Below, piece after piece: positions 9,801-17,835 of a stretch of 64,000 nt of DNA (position 1 is its first letter; the number at the start of each line of letters is the position of its first letter). Below the pieces are notes generated by a model that ran no database searches, was not told the DNA's origin, and saw only the letters and a program-made list of their open reading frames with translations. The position numbers were made by a program, and so were the translations under genes. The stretch is from Cyanobacteria bacterium SBLK (lineage in GTDB: Bacteria; Cyanobacteriota; Cyanobacteriia; Cyanobacteriales; Spirulinaceae), in contig JAGHZQ010000099.1 of NCBI GenBank assembly GCA_017746715.1, positions 102,515 through 166,514 on the forward strand, given 5' to 3'.

Positions 9801-10072
9801 GTGCCTGCGATACGGGACGGGGACGCATTACTGGGGATGGGGTCATCGGTTTGTCTCGCTCTTTCGTTTCGGCGGGGGTTCCCAGCATCCTCGTCTCTCT
9901 CTGGCAAGTTCCCGACGCACCCACGGCAGAATTAATGAGCGAATTTTATCGCCAGTGGGAGGAGAATCCGGATAAAGCGCAGGCATTGCGACAGGCGATG
10001 TTAAAAATCATGAAAACCCATCCCGCACCGCGAAACTGGGCTGCGTTTACGTTGATTGGGGAGGCATTTTGA
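6833..10072 (+). CDS. Secreted PPC-TPR-CHAT protein (caspase-like protease)
   Basis: The protein has 1079 residues. A signal-like N-terminus ends near AWAQS (~40). Residues ~85-165 form a PPC (bacterial pre-peptidase C-terminal) beta domain (YTFEGRAGEIVTIEL, then LILLDSEGNKIAEDDDSG). TPRs of 40 residues (GEYEKAIEYHEQSLTITREIGD type) run from ~180 to ~600, followed by a helical linker. The CHAT domain (~790-1079) has the His-Cys pair at His940 (IIHLATHG) and Cys992 (VLSACDTG) and ends in the usual NPDKAQALRQAM / WAAFTLIGEAF. TPR-CHAT proteins are caspase-like proteases in which repeats sense a partner. The export signal and PPC domain suggest action outside the cytosol. Start: AGGAGG lies 8 bp upstream. 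It is a paralog of the gene at 1-1794. Confidence 0.9.
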   Translation: MRQVGIVLAAAIMAMLGMNAGTLLGKPSISRIAWAQSVEERKTEDDRFEKSLTSRVLKMDSSQLIAIASSEREGKLDRNSNVLEDKSYYNSYTFEGRAGEIVTIELISTEFDAYLILLDSEGNKIAEDDDSGEDNNAKVTIELPVTGTYQIIVNTYEAEQVGSYRLTWGAGNIFDFWETQAEREFQQGIQQARTSQFPEALQSWESALHLYQLIGDRGGEGDSLNNLGNIYSEIREYEKAINYYEQSLVIKRELGDRSGEGMTLGNLGTIFYSRGEYEKAIDYYEQSLIIARETGDRYTEGNSLGGLGFIYDSRGEYDKAIAYQQQALAIRKEMGDRLGEANSFINLGNIYQSIGEYKKAIEYHEQSLTITREIGNRSQEAQSLINLGNIASLTGEYEKAIEYHEQSLIITREIGDPSSEEKALGSLGGIYSSIGEYAKAIEYHEQSLEIAREIGDRSSEAKSWANLGAVAVLIEEYVKAIFYYEKSLAITREIGERPDEVSYLTGLGAVYDSIGEYEEAMDYHEQSLTITREIGDRAGEATSLNNLGNIASLTGKYEKAIEYYEQSLTITREIGDRVGEADSLNNLGVTLQNLDRFAEAEQQLLAAVEIWESIRADLGDNDANKVSIFEQQASTYQSLQKVLIAQNNTTQALEASERGRTRTFVELLYRRLNPDDRDPQIAPPNLAQIQQIAKEQKATLVEYSLIFDLFDLDDKPGKESAKEFALYIWVVSPTGEVTFRQADLTPLWKDENLSLWELVQTTRDSIGVRGFDNRTLNVRLASNASRLTEEEALQRLHQLLIEPIADILPQNPADRVIFMPQSSLFLTPFPALKDQNGTYLIEKHTILTAPSIQTLDLTRQQKRENNRKDRVLIVGNPTMPSVPKDFGEEPSPLASLPGAEREAKAIADLLDTQPLIGDNARKSAIVAQMENADIIHLATHGLLDDIRGMGSAIALAPDRNFTPKIGQTNGLLTAEEIFDMNLKADLVVLSACDTGRGRITGDGVIGLSRSFVSAGVPSILVSLWQVPDAPTAELMSEFYRQWEENPDKAQALRQAMLKIMKTHPAPRNWAAFTLIGEAF

Positions 10073-10088
10073 TATCTTGGATTCAATG

Positions 10089-10140
10089 CCTTGGATTCAA
10101 ATCCAAGGCTTAAAGCTCAAGCCAGCTAAAGCAGGCTAGA
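10089..10140. repeat. REP-like element, left of the transposase
   Basis: A 20-bp near-perfect palindrome CCTTGGATTCAAATCCAAGG (10089-10108, 9-bp arms) is followed by AAGCTCAAGCCAGCTAAAGC (10114-10133). The same two modules occur right of the transposase at 10669-10756, in reversed order. Elements of this kind are the known substrates of REP-associated tyrosine transposases. Confidence 0.8.
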
Positions 10141-10176
10141 ATTAATTACCCCAACTTTCTTTCAAAATTTATCATT

Positions 10177-10596
10177 ATGTCATTTTGGCGTACCTACTAT
10201 CATCTGGTTTGGGCCACTCAAAATCGTCAACCTCTCATTACCGCCGAGCGAGAATCGGAATTATATGGGTATATTACCGGTAAAGCTGATGGCTTGGGCT
10301 GTATTCTTCATGCGATTGGAGGAATTGAAAATCACATTCATTTGGTTGTTTCTATTCCGCCCAAGCTGTCCGTTGCCGAATTTATTAGAAAGATAAAAGG
10401 AAGCAGTTCTTATCATATCAACCATGTGCCTTCAAAAATTGACTTACCTTTAAAATGGCAACGTGGTTATGGGGTTTTTACATTGGGTGGCAAACAACTA
10501 GACACGGCCAAAGGATATGTTAATCGACACAAAGAACATCATGCAGAAGGAACGACAATCGCCTCTTTGGAACGCGATCGCGATGAAGAGGATTAA
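10177..10596 (+). CDS. IS200-like / REP-associated tyrosine transposase (RAYT)
   Basis: The protein has 139 residues, the size of an IS200 TnpA. The HUH motif is His53-Ile-His55 in NHIHLVV, and the likely catalytic tyrosine is Tyr114 in AKGYVNRHKEHH. The start MSFWRTYYHLVWATQNR and the WQRGYGVFT segment are typical of the family. These enzymes cut and join single-stranded DNA at hairpin-bearing sites. No accessory tnpB is next to it. Palindromic REP-like modules flank it on both sides, so it may be a domesticated RAYT or a short IS200-type element. All motifs are intact. Confidence 0.88.
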   Translation: MSFWRTYYHLVWATQNRQPLITAERESELYGYITGKADGLGCILHAIGGIENHIHLVVSIPPKLSVAEFIRKIKGSSSYHINHVPSKIDLPLKWQRGYGVFTLGGKQLDTAKGYVNRHKEHHAEGTTIASLERDRDEED

Positions 10597-10668
10597 TAGA
10601 TGAGAATCCCGAAAAAACAAAAATTCCAAGAATGCCAAAGATACCAAGAATTCAAATGCTTGGTTCAA

Positions 10669-10756
10669 AGCTGAAGCCAGCTAAAGCAGGCGAGAATCAA
10701 TGTCCCTAACCCGTTTTAACGGGTTTTCGCTGTCAGCCTTGGATTTGAATCCAAGG
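10669..10756. repeat. REP-like element, right of the transposase
   Basis: This element contains AAGCCAGCTAAAGCAGGC (10674-10691), the inverted repeat AACCCGTTTTAACGGGTT (10708-10725) and CCTTGGATTTGAATCCAAGG (10737-10756). The last is the reverse complement of the palindrome left of the transposase except for its centre. It ends 27 bp before the orthocaspase start, so it lies in that gene's 5' region. Confidence 0.8.
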
Positions 10757-10783
10757 ATAGAATCATTCAAAAATAAAACCCCA

Positions 10784-12955
10784 ATGTCTAAGATTCATCG
10801 CCGTCACTTCTTACAATTCAGTGCTGCAACTCTGGCGAGTATCGTCGCGAGCCAAAGTCAAACCGCACGCTACAGTCAAGTATTAGCACAAAGAACTTCC
10901 CGCAAACTCGCCCTCTTGACGGGCATCAACAAATATCCGAAGACAGGCGGCTATAACAATCTCTATGGTTGCGTTACCGATGTAGAATTGCAACGCTATC
11001 TTTTAATCCACCGCTTCGGATTCAAGGAAAGCGATATTCTCGTTCTCACCGATGCAGAAGCCAGTCGAGACAATATTTTGCAAGCCTTTGAAGACCATTT
11101 AATCGGTCAGGCCAAATCCGGCGATGTCGTCGTCTTTCACTTTTCCGGTCACGGTTCGCGCATCATCGATCGCAGTCCGATCGATCTCGATACGCCCTTA
11201 AATAGCACCCTCGTCCCGGCAGATGCGGCAACCTCGCGAGAGGGCAAAGTGAACGATATTATGGGACAAACCCTATTTTTACTGACCTACGCCCTGCAAC
11301 AAAAAACCGAGAATAGCACCATCGTGCTCGATAGCTGTTATTCCGGCGGCGGTACGCGAGGCGATACTGTCATTCGCGCGGCTCGGGCGGGTCGTCAAGT
11401 TGGCGATGCCGAGATCGCCTACCAAGAATCTCTTTTAAGTCATCTGAATCTCACTCCGGGGAAATTTCAAGAACTGCGCCGCCAAGGACCCTCCTCCGGA
11501 GTCGCGATCGCCTCGGCGCAACACAACCAAGTGGCCGCCGATTATAACTTTGGCGACTTTCACGCCGGAGCTTTCACCTTTTTACTCACCCAGAGCCTTT
11601 GGCAGCAAGGGATGAAGGTCAACGAGGCGATGGATGTCGTCACCCATCGCCTGAAAGCGCTTTCCTCACAAATTCCCTTCTACGAAGTGAAAGCTAACAG
11701 CCGCAACGCAAGCCAACCCATCTATCTCCTCAATCGCGGTGGTGCAACGGCAGATGCGGTGGTTTTGGACGCTCGAGGCGATCGCGCAACCCTTTGGCTG
11801 GGTGGGTTATCTCGCAAGAGTTTGGATGCTTTTGGCGAAGGCGCGATCTTTATTTCCTCGGAACGGGGGGAGGCAACGCAGGTGGAGATCGTCGATCGCG
11901 ACGGCTTGCAGGGCAAGGCAACGGTTAAAGGTGCGTTGAAACCCGGGGATTTATTGCAGGAATACGCCCGCGCCATTCCCGAAGATTGGAAGTTAAGCAT
12001 CGGTCTCGATCCTTCCCTCGGCAGGTTGGCAAAGACTGCGGCTCATGCGTTGAATCAACCGCGCATGGAAGCGATCGCCTCGCAAAATGCCGGGAAACCC
12101 TACGCCAAAAACGTTCATTATATTTTGAGCTATCTCACGGAAGACTACCGCAATACTTTGCAAGCAGAAGGCACGAACAATTTACCGCCCCTCGGCAGTT
12201 TGGGCTTATTTTCTCCCGCCCTCGAACCCATTCCCGACTCCTTCGGGACTGCGGGGGAATCCATCGAGAATGCGATCGCTCGCCTCCGAAATAAGTTACG
12301 GGGGTTGCTGGCCGTGCGGATCGTCGGCATGACCTTAAATGCCCAATCTTCTCGTTTAAATGTGGGAGTCAGGATGATTTTGGAGCGATCGCAAACTCAA
12401 CTCATCGCCCAAGCCTTTACCTTTCGCGGGGAATGCGAGGCAAGTTCCGAATGTATCGGCAGGAGTCGGGGTGAGGGGGAAACCGAGGCGATCGCAAAAA
12501 TGCCTTTGGGGGAAACTTTTCGGCTGGAGTTGCAAAATGGCGAACCCGAGCCGCTTTATATTGGCGTGCTGACGGTGGATCGAGCCGGGAAGGTGACGGT
12601 GCTGTTTCCCAATAATTTTCTCGACGAGACGGAAGAAGAACGCGATCGGGCAACTCGCATCGAGCCGAGAGCAATACTGAAAATTCCCGATCGCCATCGA
12701 GGGGACGGTTTTGAATTGTTTAGCGAGAAATTGGGAGCGGGGGAAGTATTTGTTATTGCTAGCAAACAGCCGATGACAGAGGCATTTTTGCGCCTGCAAC
12801 GTTTGGCAGGAGACAGCCGCGATCCTCAAACTTTAGAAGAACCTATTGCTGTTATCGAAGATTTTGTCTCGGGAGTAGGGCGAACAATTGGCGTGCGGCG
12901 GCGAATTTCCACGGTAGATATGGCAGCTTTGAGCATTTCTTATGAAGTCGTTTGA
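10784..12955 (+). CDS. Tat-exported caspase-family protease (orthocaspase)
   Basis: The ATG at 10784 gives 723 residues. The N-terminus MSKIHRRHFLQFSAATLASI is a twin-arginine signal, which argues against an in-frame ATG at 10700 that would read through the REP element. The p20 caspase domain spans ~40-320 and begins RKLALLTGINKYP. The His-Cys dyad is His123 (VFHFSGHGSR) and Cys185 (IVLDSCYSGGG). The remaining ~400 residues carry a DUF4384-like region near the end (YIGVLTVDRAGKVTVLFPN). Orthocaspases cleave after basic residues; substrates of exported ones are mostly unknown. No operon partner is seen. It is the third caspase-fold protease within 9 kb. Confidence 0.9.
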   Translation: MSKIHRRHFLQFSAATLASIVASQSQTARYSQVLAQRTSRKLALLTGINKYPKTGGYNNLYGCVTDVELQRYLLIHRFGFKESDILVLTDAEASRDNILQAFEDHLIGQAKSGDVVVFHFSGHGSRIIDRSPIDLDTPLNSTLVPADAATSREGKVNDIMGQTLFLLTYALQQKTENSTIVLDSCYSGGGTRGDTVIRAARAGRQVGDAEIAYQESLLSHLNLTPGKFQELRRQGPSSGVAIASAQHNQVAADYNFGDFHAGAFTFLLTQSLWQQGMKVNEAMDVVTHRLKALSSQIPFYEVKANSRNASQPIYLLNRGGATADAVVLDARGDRATLWLGGLSRKSLDAFGEGAIFISSERGEATQVEIVDRDGLQGKATVKGALKPGDLLQEYARAIPEDWKLSIGLDPSLGRLAKTAAHALNQPRMEAIASQNAGKPYAKNVHYILSYLTEDYRNTLQAEGTNNLPPLGSLGLFSPALEPIPDSFGTAGESIENAIARLRNKLRGLLAVRIVGMTLNAQSSRLNVGVRMILERSQTQLIAQAFTFRGECEASSECIGRSRGEGETEAIAKMPLGETFRLELQNGEPEPLYIGVLTVDRAGKVTVLFPNNFLDETEEERDRATRIEPRAILKIPDRHRGDGFELFSEKLGAGEVFVIASKQPMTEAFLRLQRLAGDSRDPQTLEEPIAVIEDFVSGVGRTIGVRRRISTVDMAALSISYEVV

Positions 12956-12983
12956 GAAACAGGCGAGGTTGGCGATCTCTCCA

Positions 12984-13445
12984 TCAAAGAAATTGAGTGA
13001 GATCGAATTCTCCTGTAGGAATATCCTCCGAAAAACGTTCCGCATTGAGAAGTAATAATAAACGTTCCGTATAGTCTACCGCCCCGCGCAATTCCTCTTG
13101 CAACACTTCCAACCCGCCATTGGCATATTCTTCAAAAATGGTCATTCTCTCATCCTCGCTGTGGGGATTGTAAGCCGAAAGAATTGCCGGATCGCCAGTT
13201 TGGACGATCGCGACCAACTTAATCGCGCGATCGTAACCGCGAGAAATAAAAATATCCAGTCCCACAGGTGCGGGTTCTTTCGAGACAATCTCAACAGGAA
13301 CGCGTTTTTCTGCCTTAATCCCCAACATCGCCGCAAAAACCAACAAATCCGCGTAAGTCTGAAACATCCCATCGCGATCGCGCCCCGAAACCAAAGACTG
13401 TACGAACTCGGATTTATCTCTCGCCACGCGGATTCTCCCCACCAT
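12984..13445 (-). CDS. DNA phosphorothioation-associated protein 4 (dnd_assoc_4 family)
   Basis: The protein has 153 residues. It matches my recollection of the dnd_assoc_4 (TIGR04062) family, with RIRVARDKSEFVQSL, then FQTYADLLVFAAMLG, KRVPVEIVSKEPAPV, and the highly conserved FEEYANGGLEVLQEELRG. The family is named for linkage to dnd phosphorothioation and restriction genes; its biochemical role is not established. No dndBCDE, dptFGH or pbe gene lies in this window, so the gene is an orphan here. It is convergent with the orthocaspase gene (29-bp gap). Confidence 0.8.
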   Translation of the reverse strand: MVGRIRVARDKSEFVQSLVSGRDRDGMFQTYADLLVFAAMLGIKAEKRVPVEIVSKEPAPVGLDIFISRGYDRAIKLVAIVQTGDPAILSAYNPHSEDERMTIFEEYANGGLEVLQEELRGAVDYTERLLLLLNAERFSEDIPTGEFDLTQFL

Positions 13446-13453
13446 TCTTCAAT

Positions 13454-13500
13454 TATCCATTCTCAACTATCCATTATCAACTATCCATTATCAACTATCA
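13454..13500. repeat. 14-bp short tandem repeat
   Basis: Three full copies and a partial copy of TATCCATTATCAAC (first copy with one change) sit between the divergent dnd_assoc_4 and ilvN genes. The 14-bp unit is built of two heptamers, the class known in cyanobacteria as STRR sequences. The remaining ~115 bp to ilvN are AT-rich and probably hold its promoter. Confidence 0.8.
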
Positions 13501-13615
13501 AGACAAATCTGTTACACTAAAAAATTACGATTTCTAGAGAAAAATTCGGGAAATCACATCGCCGTTTCTGTAACCCCTGCCTCGATATTGACAAATCTTA
13601 TCGAAAAATACACTT

Positions 13616-14137
13616 ATGAAACATACTATTTCTGTTTTAGTTGAAGACGAAGCCGGAGTGCTCGCCCGTATTGCCGGATTGTTTGCCCGTCGCGGCTTTA
13701 ATATTGAAAGTCTCGCCGTTGGATCCGCCGAAAAAATAGGATCCTCTCGCATTACGATGGTGGTATCGGGAGACGATCGCGTAATCGAACAAATCGTCAA
13801 ACAACTTTACAAGCTCATTAGCGTTCTCAAAGTTAACGATATTACCCAAACCCCTTGCGTCGAGCGGGAATTGATGCTTGTCAAAATTAACGCGACTGCT
13901 TCCAATCGCGCCGAAGCCATCGAAATCGTACAAGTGTTCCGCGCTCGCATCGTCGATATTTCCGAAGATACTTTAACGATTGAAGTCGTCGGCGATCCCG
14001 GTAAAATGGTGGCGATCGTACAAATGCTCAACAAATTCGGCATTCGCGAAATTGCCCGCACGGGTAAAATTGCCCTGACGCGAGAATCGGGTGTCAATAC
14101 CGAATATCTCAAGTCTTTAGAAGCTAAAGCGGGTTAG
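13616..14137 (+). CDS. ilvN: Acetolactate synthase small (regulatory) subunit
   Basis: The protein has 173 residues, normal for the regulatory subunit of acetohydroxyacid synthase. It begins KHTISVLVEDEAGVLARIAG, an ACT domain (~residues 4-72) with the RRGFNIESLAVG motif. A C-terminal domain follows (RELMLVKINAT, then TIEVVGDPGKMVAIVQML, GIREIARTGKIALTRE). It activates the catalytic subunit IlvB and confers branched-chain amino acid feedback. ilvB is not adjacent. All conserved blocks are intact. Confidence 0.95.
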   Translation: MKHTISVLVEDEAGVLARIAGLFARRGFNIESLAVGSAEKIGSSRITMVVSGDDRVIEQIVKQLYKLISVLKVNDITQTPCVERELMLVKINATASNRAEAIEIVQVFRARIVDISEDTLTIEVVGDPGKMVAIVQMLNKFGIREIARTGKIALTRESGVNTEYLKSLEAKAG

Positions 14138-14175
14138 CGATCGCAAACATCCAAAATTTTGAATTTTGAATTGAA

Positions 14176-14997
14176 ATGGAGATTTTGTTCAATTCAGTCG
14201 CGGGAATTTTCGTCTTTATCTTTGGCACGGCGATCGGGAGTTTTTTAAATGTTGTTGTTTATCGCATTCCCGCAAAACTCTCTATTCTCTCCCCTCCCTC
14301 TCGCTGTCCGAGTTGTTTGACTCCATTGGGAAAAAGCGAAAATATCCCCATTTTGGGTTGGTTGCTTCTCAAAGGTAAATGCAAGCATTGCCATGTCCCT
14401 ATTTCCCTCCGCTATCCCCTTGTAGAAGCGGCAACGGGGGCATTATTTTTACTGGTTTTTTGGCAATTTGAGACGAGTGGGGAAATCCTCGGATATTGGG
14501 CATTTTTCAGTTGGTTGCTGGCACTCTCTCTCATCGATATCGATACTTTTACCCTTCCTAATGTTCTCACGCAATCCGGTCTCGTTGTCGGCTTGGGATT
14601 TATGTTGCTTTGGGGATGGCAAGAAACCGGGTCAATTTCTGGCAGTCTCGTGAGTTTAACGGTAGGGATGAGCGGTGCAGTTGTAGGATTGTGGCTTTTT
14701 GAGGCGATCGCATTTCTCAGTTCCATCGCCTACGGACGAACGGCAATGGGGGCAGGAGATGCTAAATTGGCGGCCATGCTGGGGACGTGGTTGGGTTGGA
14801 AACTCCTACTCATAGCAGGGTTTCTCGCTTGCGGGTTGGGAGCGATCGCGGGGGTGGCAGGTATTGCAACGGGTTGGTTAAAACGCGATCGTCCCATGCC
14901 TTTCGGTCCTTTTTTAGCCCTCGGTGCATTTTTAGCCGTTTTTTGGGGAAATGCGCTCGTTTCAACCTATTTCAACCTCTTTTTTCCAGCGAGTTAG
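14176..14997 (+). CDS. pilD: Prepilin peptidase (A24 family)
   Basis: The protein has 273 residues and is an integral membrane aspartyl protease that cleaves and N-methylates type IV prepilins. Visible features are the family start FGTAIGSFLNVVVYRIP, two CxxC pairs (CPSC and CKHC) for zinc binding, LRYPLVEAATG, and the two catalytic Asp motifs LSLIDIDTFTLPN and MGAGDAKLAAMLGTW. About eight hydrophobic helices are evident. It starts 38 bp after ilvN. Its stop codon overlaps that of the convergent gene at 14994 by four bases. Confidence 0.95.
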   Translation: MEILFNSVAGIFVFIFGTAIGSFLNVVVYRIPAKLSILSPPSRCPSCLTPLGKSENIPILGWLLLKGKCKHCHVPISLRYPLVEAATGALFLLVFWQFETSGEILGYWAFFSWLLALSLIDIDTFTLPNVLTQSGLVVGLGFMLLWGWQETGSISGSLVSLTVGMSGAVVGLWLFEAIAFLSSIAYGRTAMGAGDAKLAAMLGTWLGWKLLLIAGFLACGLGAIAGVAGIATGWLKRDRPMPFGPFLALGAFLAVFWGNALVSTYFNLFFPAS

Positions 14998-15497
14998 AGA
15001 ATGCGATCGCGTTTGATAATCGTAACGATCGGCTTCATTTCGCCAATTTCTAGCGGGGGTAAAGTGTTCTCAATTTCTCCTTTGATGAGATCGGCTAAAA
15101 TTGCGTTAATTTTTTGCTGTTGGGGATTATCTCGTTCGTCAAAGTATTGTAGAACCTCGTAAGTTTTTTGTTTTTTCTCCCTTTTGGTTTTCGGATCGGG
15201 AATCGATCGCTCTTTCCGTTGAACGGCGATCGAAGGTTCTTTTTTATTCAACCAATAGGCTCGATAAGCATAACTTCTTGTACTTTTAGAAATCTTGAGT
15301 TTCGGTAAACTGGGAATGCAAAGAACGTAATCTTGATTTTCTTGTTTGACTTGAAAATAGCCCCATTTTCTTTCCTCTCGTTTTAAGAGATTGAGCAAAG
15401 CACTTTCTAGGAGAGGAAAAGGAGAATCCTGCTGAAATTGTATCGGAGAAGGTGTCATCGTAGTTAATGGTAAATGTTGAATCGGGGATAGCAACAC
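14994..15497 (-). CDS. Hypothetical cyanobacterial protein, downstream of glgX
   Basis: The protein has 167 residues, or 154 if the internal Met at 15458 (MTPSPIQF) is the start. I do not recognise the family. It is rich in Lys and Glu, has no signal or membrane segment, and contains LKREERKWGYFQVKQENQDYVLCIPSLPKL and a C-terminal INAILADLIKGEIENTLPPLEI that may be helical. The start is 11 bp after the glgX stop on the same strand, so the two are probably co-transcribed. The segment YRAYWLNKKEPSIAVQRKER suggests an intracellular, possibly nucleic-acid-associated protein, which is only an impression. Confidence 0.6.
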   Translation of the reverse strand: MLLSPIQHLPLTTMTPSPIQFQQDSPFPLLESALLNLLKREERKWGYFQVKQENQDYVLCIPSLPKLKISKSTRSYAYRAYWLNKKEPSIAVQRKERSIPDPKTKREKKQKTYEVLQYFDERDNPQQQKINAILADLIKGEIENTLPPLEIGEMKPIVTIIKRDRIL

Positions 15498-15507
15498 GAG
15501 TGGCTAC

Positions 15508-17631
15508 TTACAAGCGACGCAAAACGACAATCGATCGCTCGGTTACGGGAAGTTCGTCATCTTTTTGATAAATCTTCCCATCATGGATAAAATGAGCTTT
15601 CGTGGTATCGATTAAAACTTGCCATTGCCACTGTTGTAAATCTTCAGGCAACAAAAAATCGATGGGTTCGTGATAAGTATTAAAACACAAGAAAAAACTA
15701 TTGCCAATAATGCGCTTTCCCGTTTCGCTGGGAGCATCGAGTTCTTCCCCATTGAGAAAGATAGAAATGGTTTTGATGTATTCCTGTTGCCATTGTTCTT
15801 CCGTCATTTCTTCCCCATTGGAAGCAAACCAAGCTAGATCTCGCACCCCCGATCCGTGAATTTGACGACCTTGGAACCAATTGCGCCGACGAAAGACGGG
15901 ATTTTGATGGTGAAAGGCAATTAAATGACGGGTAAATTCGAGGAATTCGCGATTTTTATCCACTAAACTCCAATCGATCCAAGAAATTTCGCTATCTTGG
16001 CAATAGGCGTTATTATTGCCCTGTTGCGTGCGTCCGAATTCATCTCCTCCTAACAGCATGGGAACGCCTTCGGAAAGCATTAAAGTCACGAGAAAATTAC
16101 GCTGCTGGCGCGATCGCAGTGCTAAAATTTCCGGATCGTCGGTGTCTCCTTCTTCCCCGCAATTCCACGATCGGTTATCATCGTGACCGTCTTGATTATT
16201 TTCCCCATTGGCTTCATTATGGCGATCGTTATAACTGACCAAATCGCTGAGGGGATAGCCATCGTGAGCGGTGATAAAATTAATACTGGCACTGGGTTTG
16301 CGTCCGCTTGTTTCGTATAGGTCGGAACTGCCCGTAAAACGCAGGGCAAATTCGGATAAAGTGCTATCTTGTCCCCGCCAAAAATCCCGCAGGGTATCGC
16401 GATATTTGCCGTTCCATTCCGACCACAATAAGGGGAAATTCCCAATTTGATAACCCCCTTCTCCCACATCCCAAGGTTCGGCGATGAGTTTTACCGTAGA
16501 AAGAATCGGATCTTGGTGAATAATATTAAAAAATGCTGCCAAATTATTGACTTCATAAAGTTCTCGTGCTAGAGCAGAAGCGAGATCGAAGCGAAACCCA
16601 TCGATGTGCATTTCTTGCACCCAATAGCGCAAACTATCGGTAATGAGTTTGAGAACTTGGGGATGGCGAACGTTTAAAGAGTTTCCGCAGCCAGTAAAGT
16701 CCATATAATAGCGTTCTTGGTCTTCCACTAAGCGATAGTAGGAGCGATTATCAATGCCTCGAAAAGAAAGGGTCGGACCGAACTGATTTCCTTCTCCGGT
16801 ATGGTTGTAAACCACATCTAAAATGACTTCAATTCCGGCTTTATGCAGTGCTTTAACCATTTCCTTGAATTCCTGCACTTGCTCGCCACCAACACCCCTC
16901 GAACTATAATTACAATGAGGGGAAAAATAGTTAATAGAATCATAACCCCAATAATTACTCAATCCCTTGCTTTCTAAATGACCGGGTTTGGCTAAAAATT
17001 GATGAATGGGGAGCAATTCAACAGCAGTAATTCCGAGGGATTTGAGGTGAGAAATAGCGGCGGGATGAGCCAGTCCGGCATAAGTTCCCCGCAAGGGTTC
17101 GGGAATATCGGGATGGCGTTTGGTAAAGCCGCGAATGTGCAATTCGTAGATAATGGTTTTGTACATGGGAATGCGTAAAAGTTCGTCTCCTTCCCAATCA
17201 AAAGACTCATCGACGACAACGCATTTCGGCATATAAGCGACATTATCTAACTCGGAAAACCCCATATCTTCCGCTTCGGTTTCCCAAGGATAACCATAAA
17301 TTGCTTCGGCATTGACCACATCCCCGGCGATCGCTTTAGCATAGGGATCGATGAGGAGTTTGTTAGCATTGAAGCGATCGCCGGAATGAGGCATAAAATT
17401 GCCGTAGACGCGATAGCCGTAACGCTGTCCGGGTTTAATGCCGGGGATATAAGCGTGCCAAACAAAATGATTGACCTCTGTGAGGCGCAGGCGGGTTTCT
17501 TGCTCTTCCTCGTCAAACAAGCATAAATCTACCGCCGTGGCATTTTCGCTAAAGAGGGCAAAATTCGTGCCGCGTCCATCCCATGTAGCACCTAGGGGGT
17601 AAGATTTGCCGGGCCAAACTTGTAAATCCAT
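15508..17631 (-). CDS. glgX: Glycogen debranching enzyme GlgX
   Basis: The protein has 707 residues, the usual GlgX length. It hydrolyses alpha-1,6 branches of phosphorylase-limited glycogen. An N-terminal CBM48-type domain (PGKSYPLGATWDGRGTNFALF) precedes the GH13 barrel. The catalytic residues are visible: nucleophile Asp349 (GFRFDLASAL), acid/base Glu385 (LIAEPWD) and Asp457 (FITAHDGYP). RRNWFQG and the GVPMLLGGDEFGRTQ block confirm the GlgX/isoamylase group. The unknown gene at 14994-15497 follows after 11 bp. The 204-bp space upstream, toward the STAND gene, shows no gene. Confidence 0.95.
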   Translation of the reverse strand: MDLQVWPGKSYPLGATWDGRGTNFALFSENATAVDLCLFDEEEQETRLRLTEVNHFVWHAYIPGIKPGQRYGYRVYGNFMPHSGDRFNANKLLIDPYAKAIAGDVVNAEAIYGYPWETEAEDMGFSELDNVAYMPKCVVVDESFDWEGDELLRIPMYKTIIYELHIRGFTKRHPDIPEPLRGTYAGLAHPAAISHLKSLGITAVELLPIHQFLAKPGHLESKGLSNYWGYDSINYFSPHCNYSSRGVGGEQVQEFKEMVKALHKAGIEVILDVVYNHTGEGNQFGPTLSFRGIDNRSYYRLVEDQERYYMDFTGCGNSLNVRHPQVLKLITDSLRYWVQEMHIDGFRFDLASALARELYEVNNLAAFFNIIHQDPILSTVKLIAEPWDVGEGGYQIGNFPLLWSEWNGKYRDTLRDFWRGQDSTLSEFALRFTGSSDLYETSGRKPSASINFITAHDGYPLSDLVSYNDRHNEANGENNQDGHDDNRSWNCGEEGDTDDPEILALRSRQQRNFLVTLMLSEGVPMLLGGDEFGRTQQGNNNAYCQDSEISWIDWSLVDKNREFLEFTRHLIAFHHQNPVFRRRNWFQGRQIHGSGVRDLAWFASNGEEMTEEQWQQEYIKTISIFLNGEELDAPSETGKRIIGNSFFLCFNTYHEPIDFLLPEDLQQWQWQVLIDTTKAHFIHDGKIYQKDDELPVTERSIVVLRRL

Positions 17632-17835
17632 AGTGACTCAAACGCGCGATCGCATCCTTCATTTTCCATTGTTTGCGATCCTATCAAGAAATGAACCACA
17701 TCAGACACAGAGAAGCGATAAGGAGACAGGTGCGATCGAGATGAGGTCTTGCTTATCCTTTGGCAAGATGTCATTAAATTATAGGTGCGATCGCTTTTCT
17801 TGTTTGCTCTTTTGGCAAAACTATGATTTGAAAAC

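Noticed and set aside
10700..10783. Longer N-terminus of the orthocaspase from an ATG at 10700
   Set aside because: It would translate the REP-like palindromes and place the twin-arginine signal internally; the ATG at 10784 starts the Tat signal exactly.
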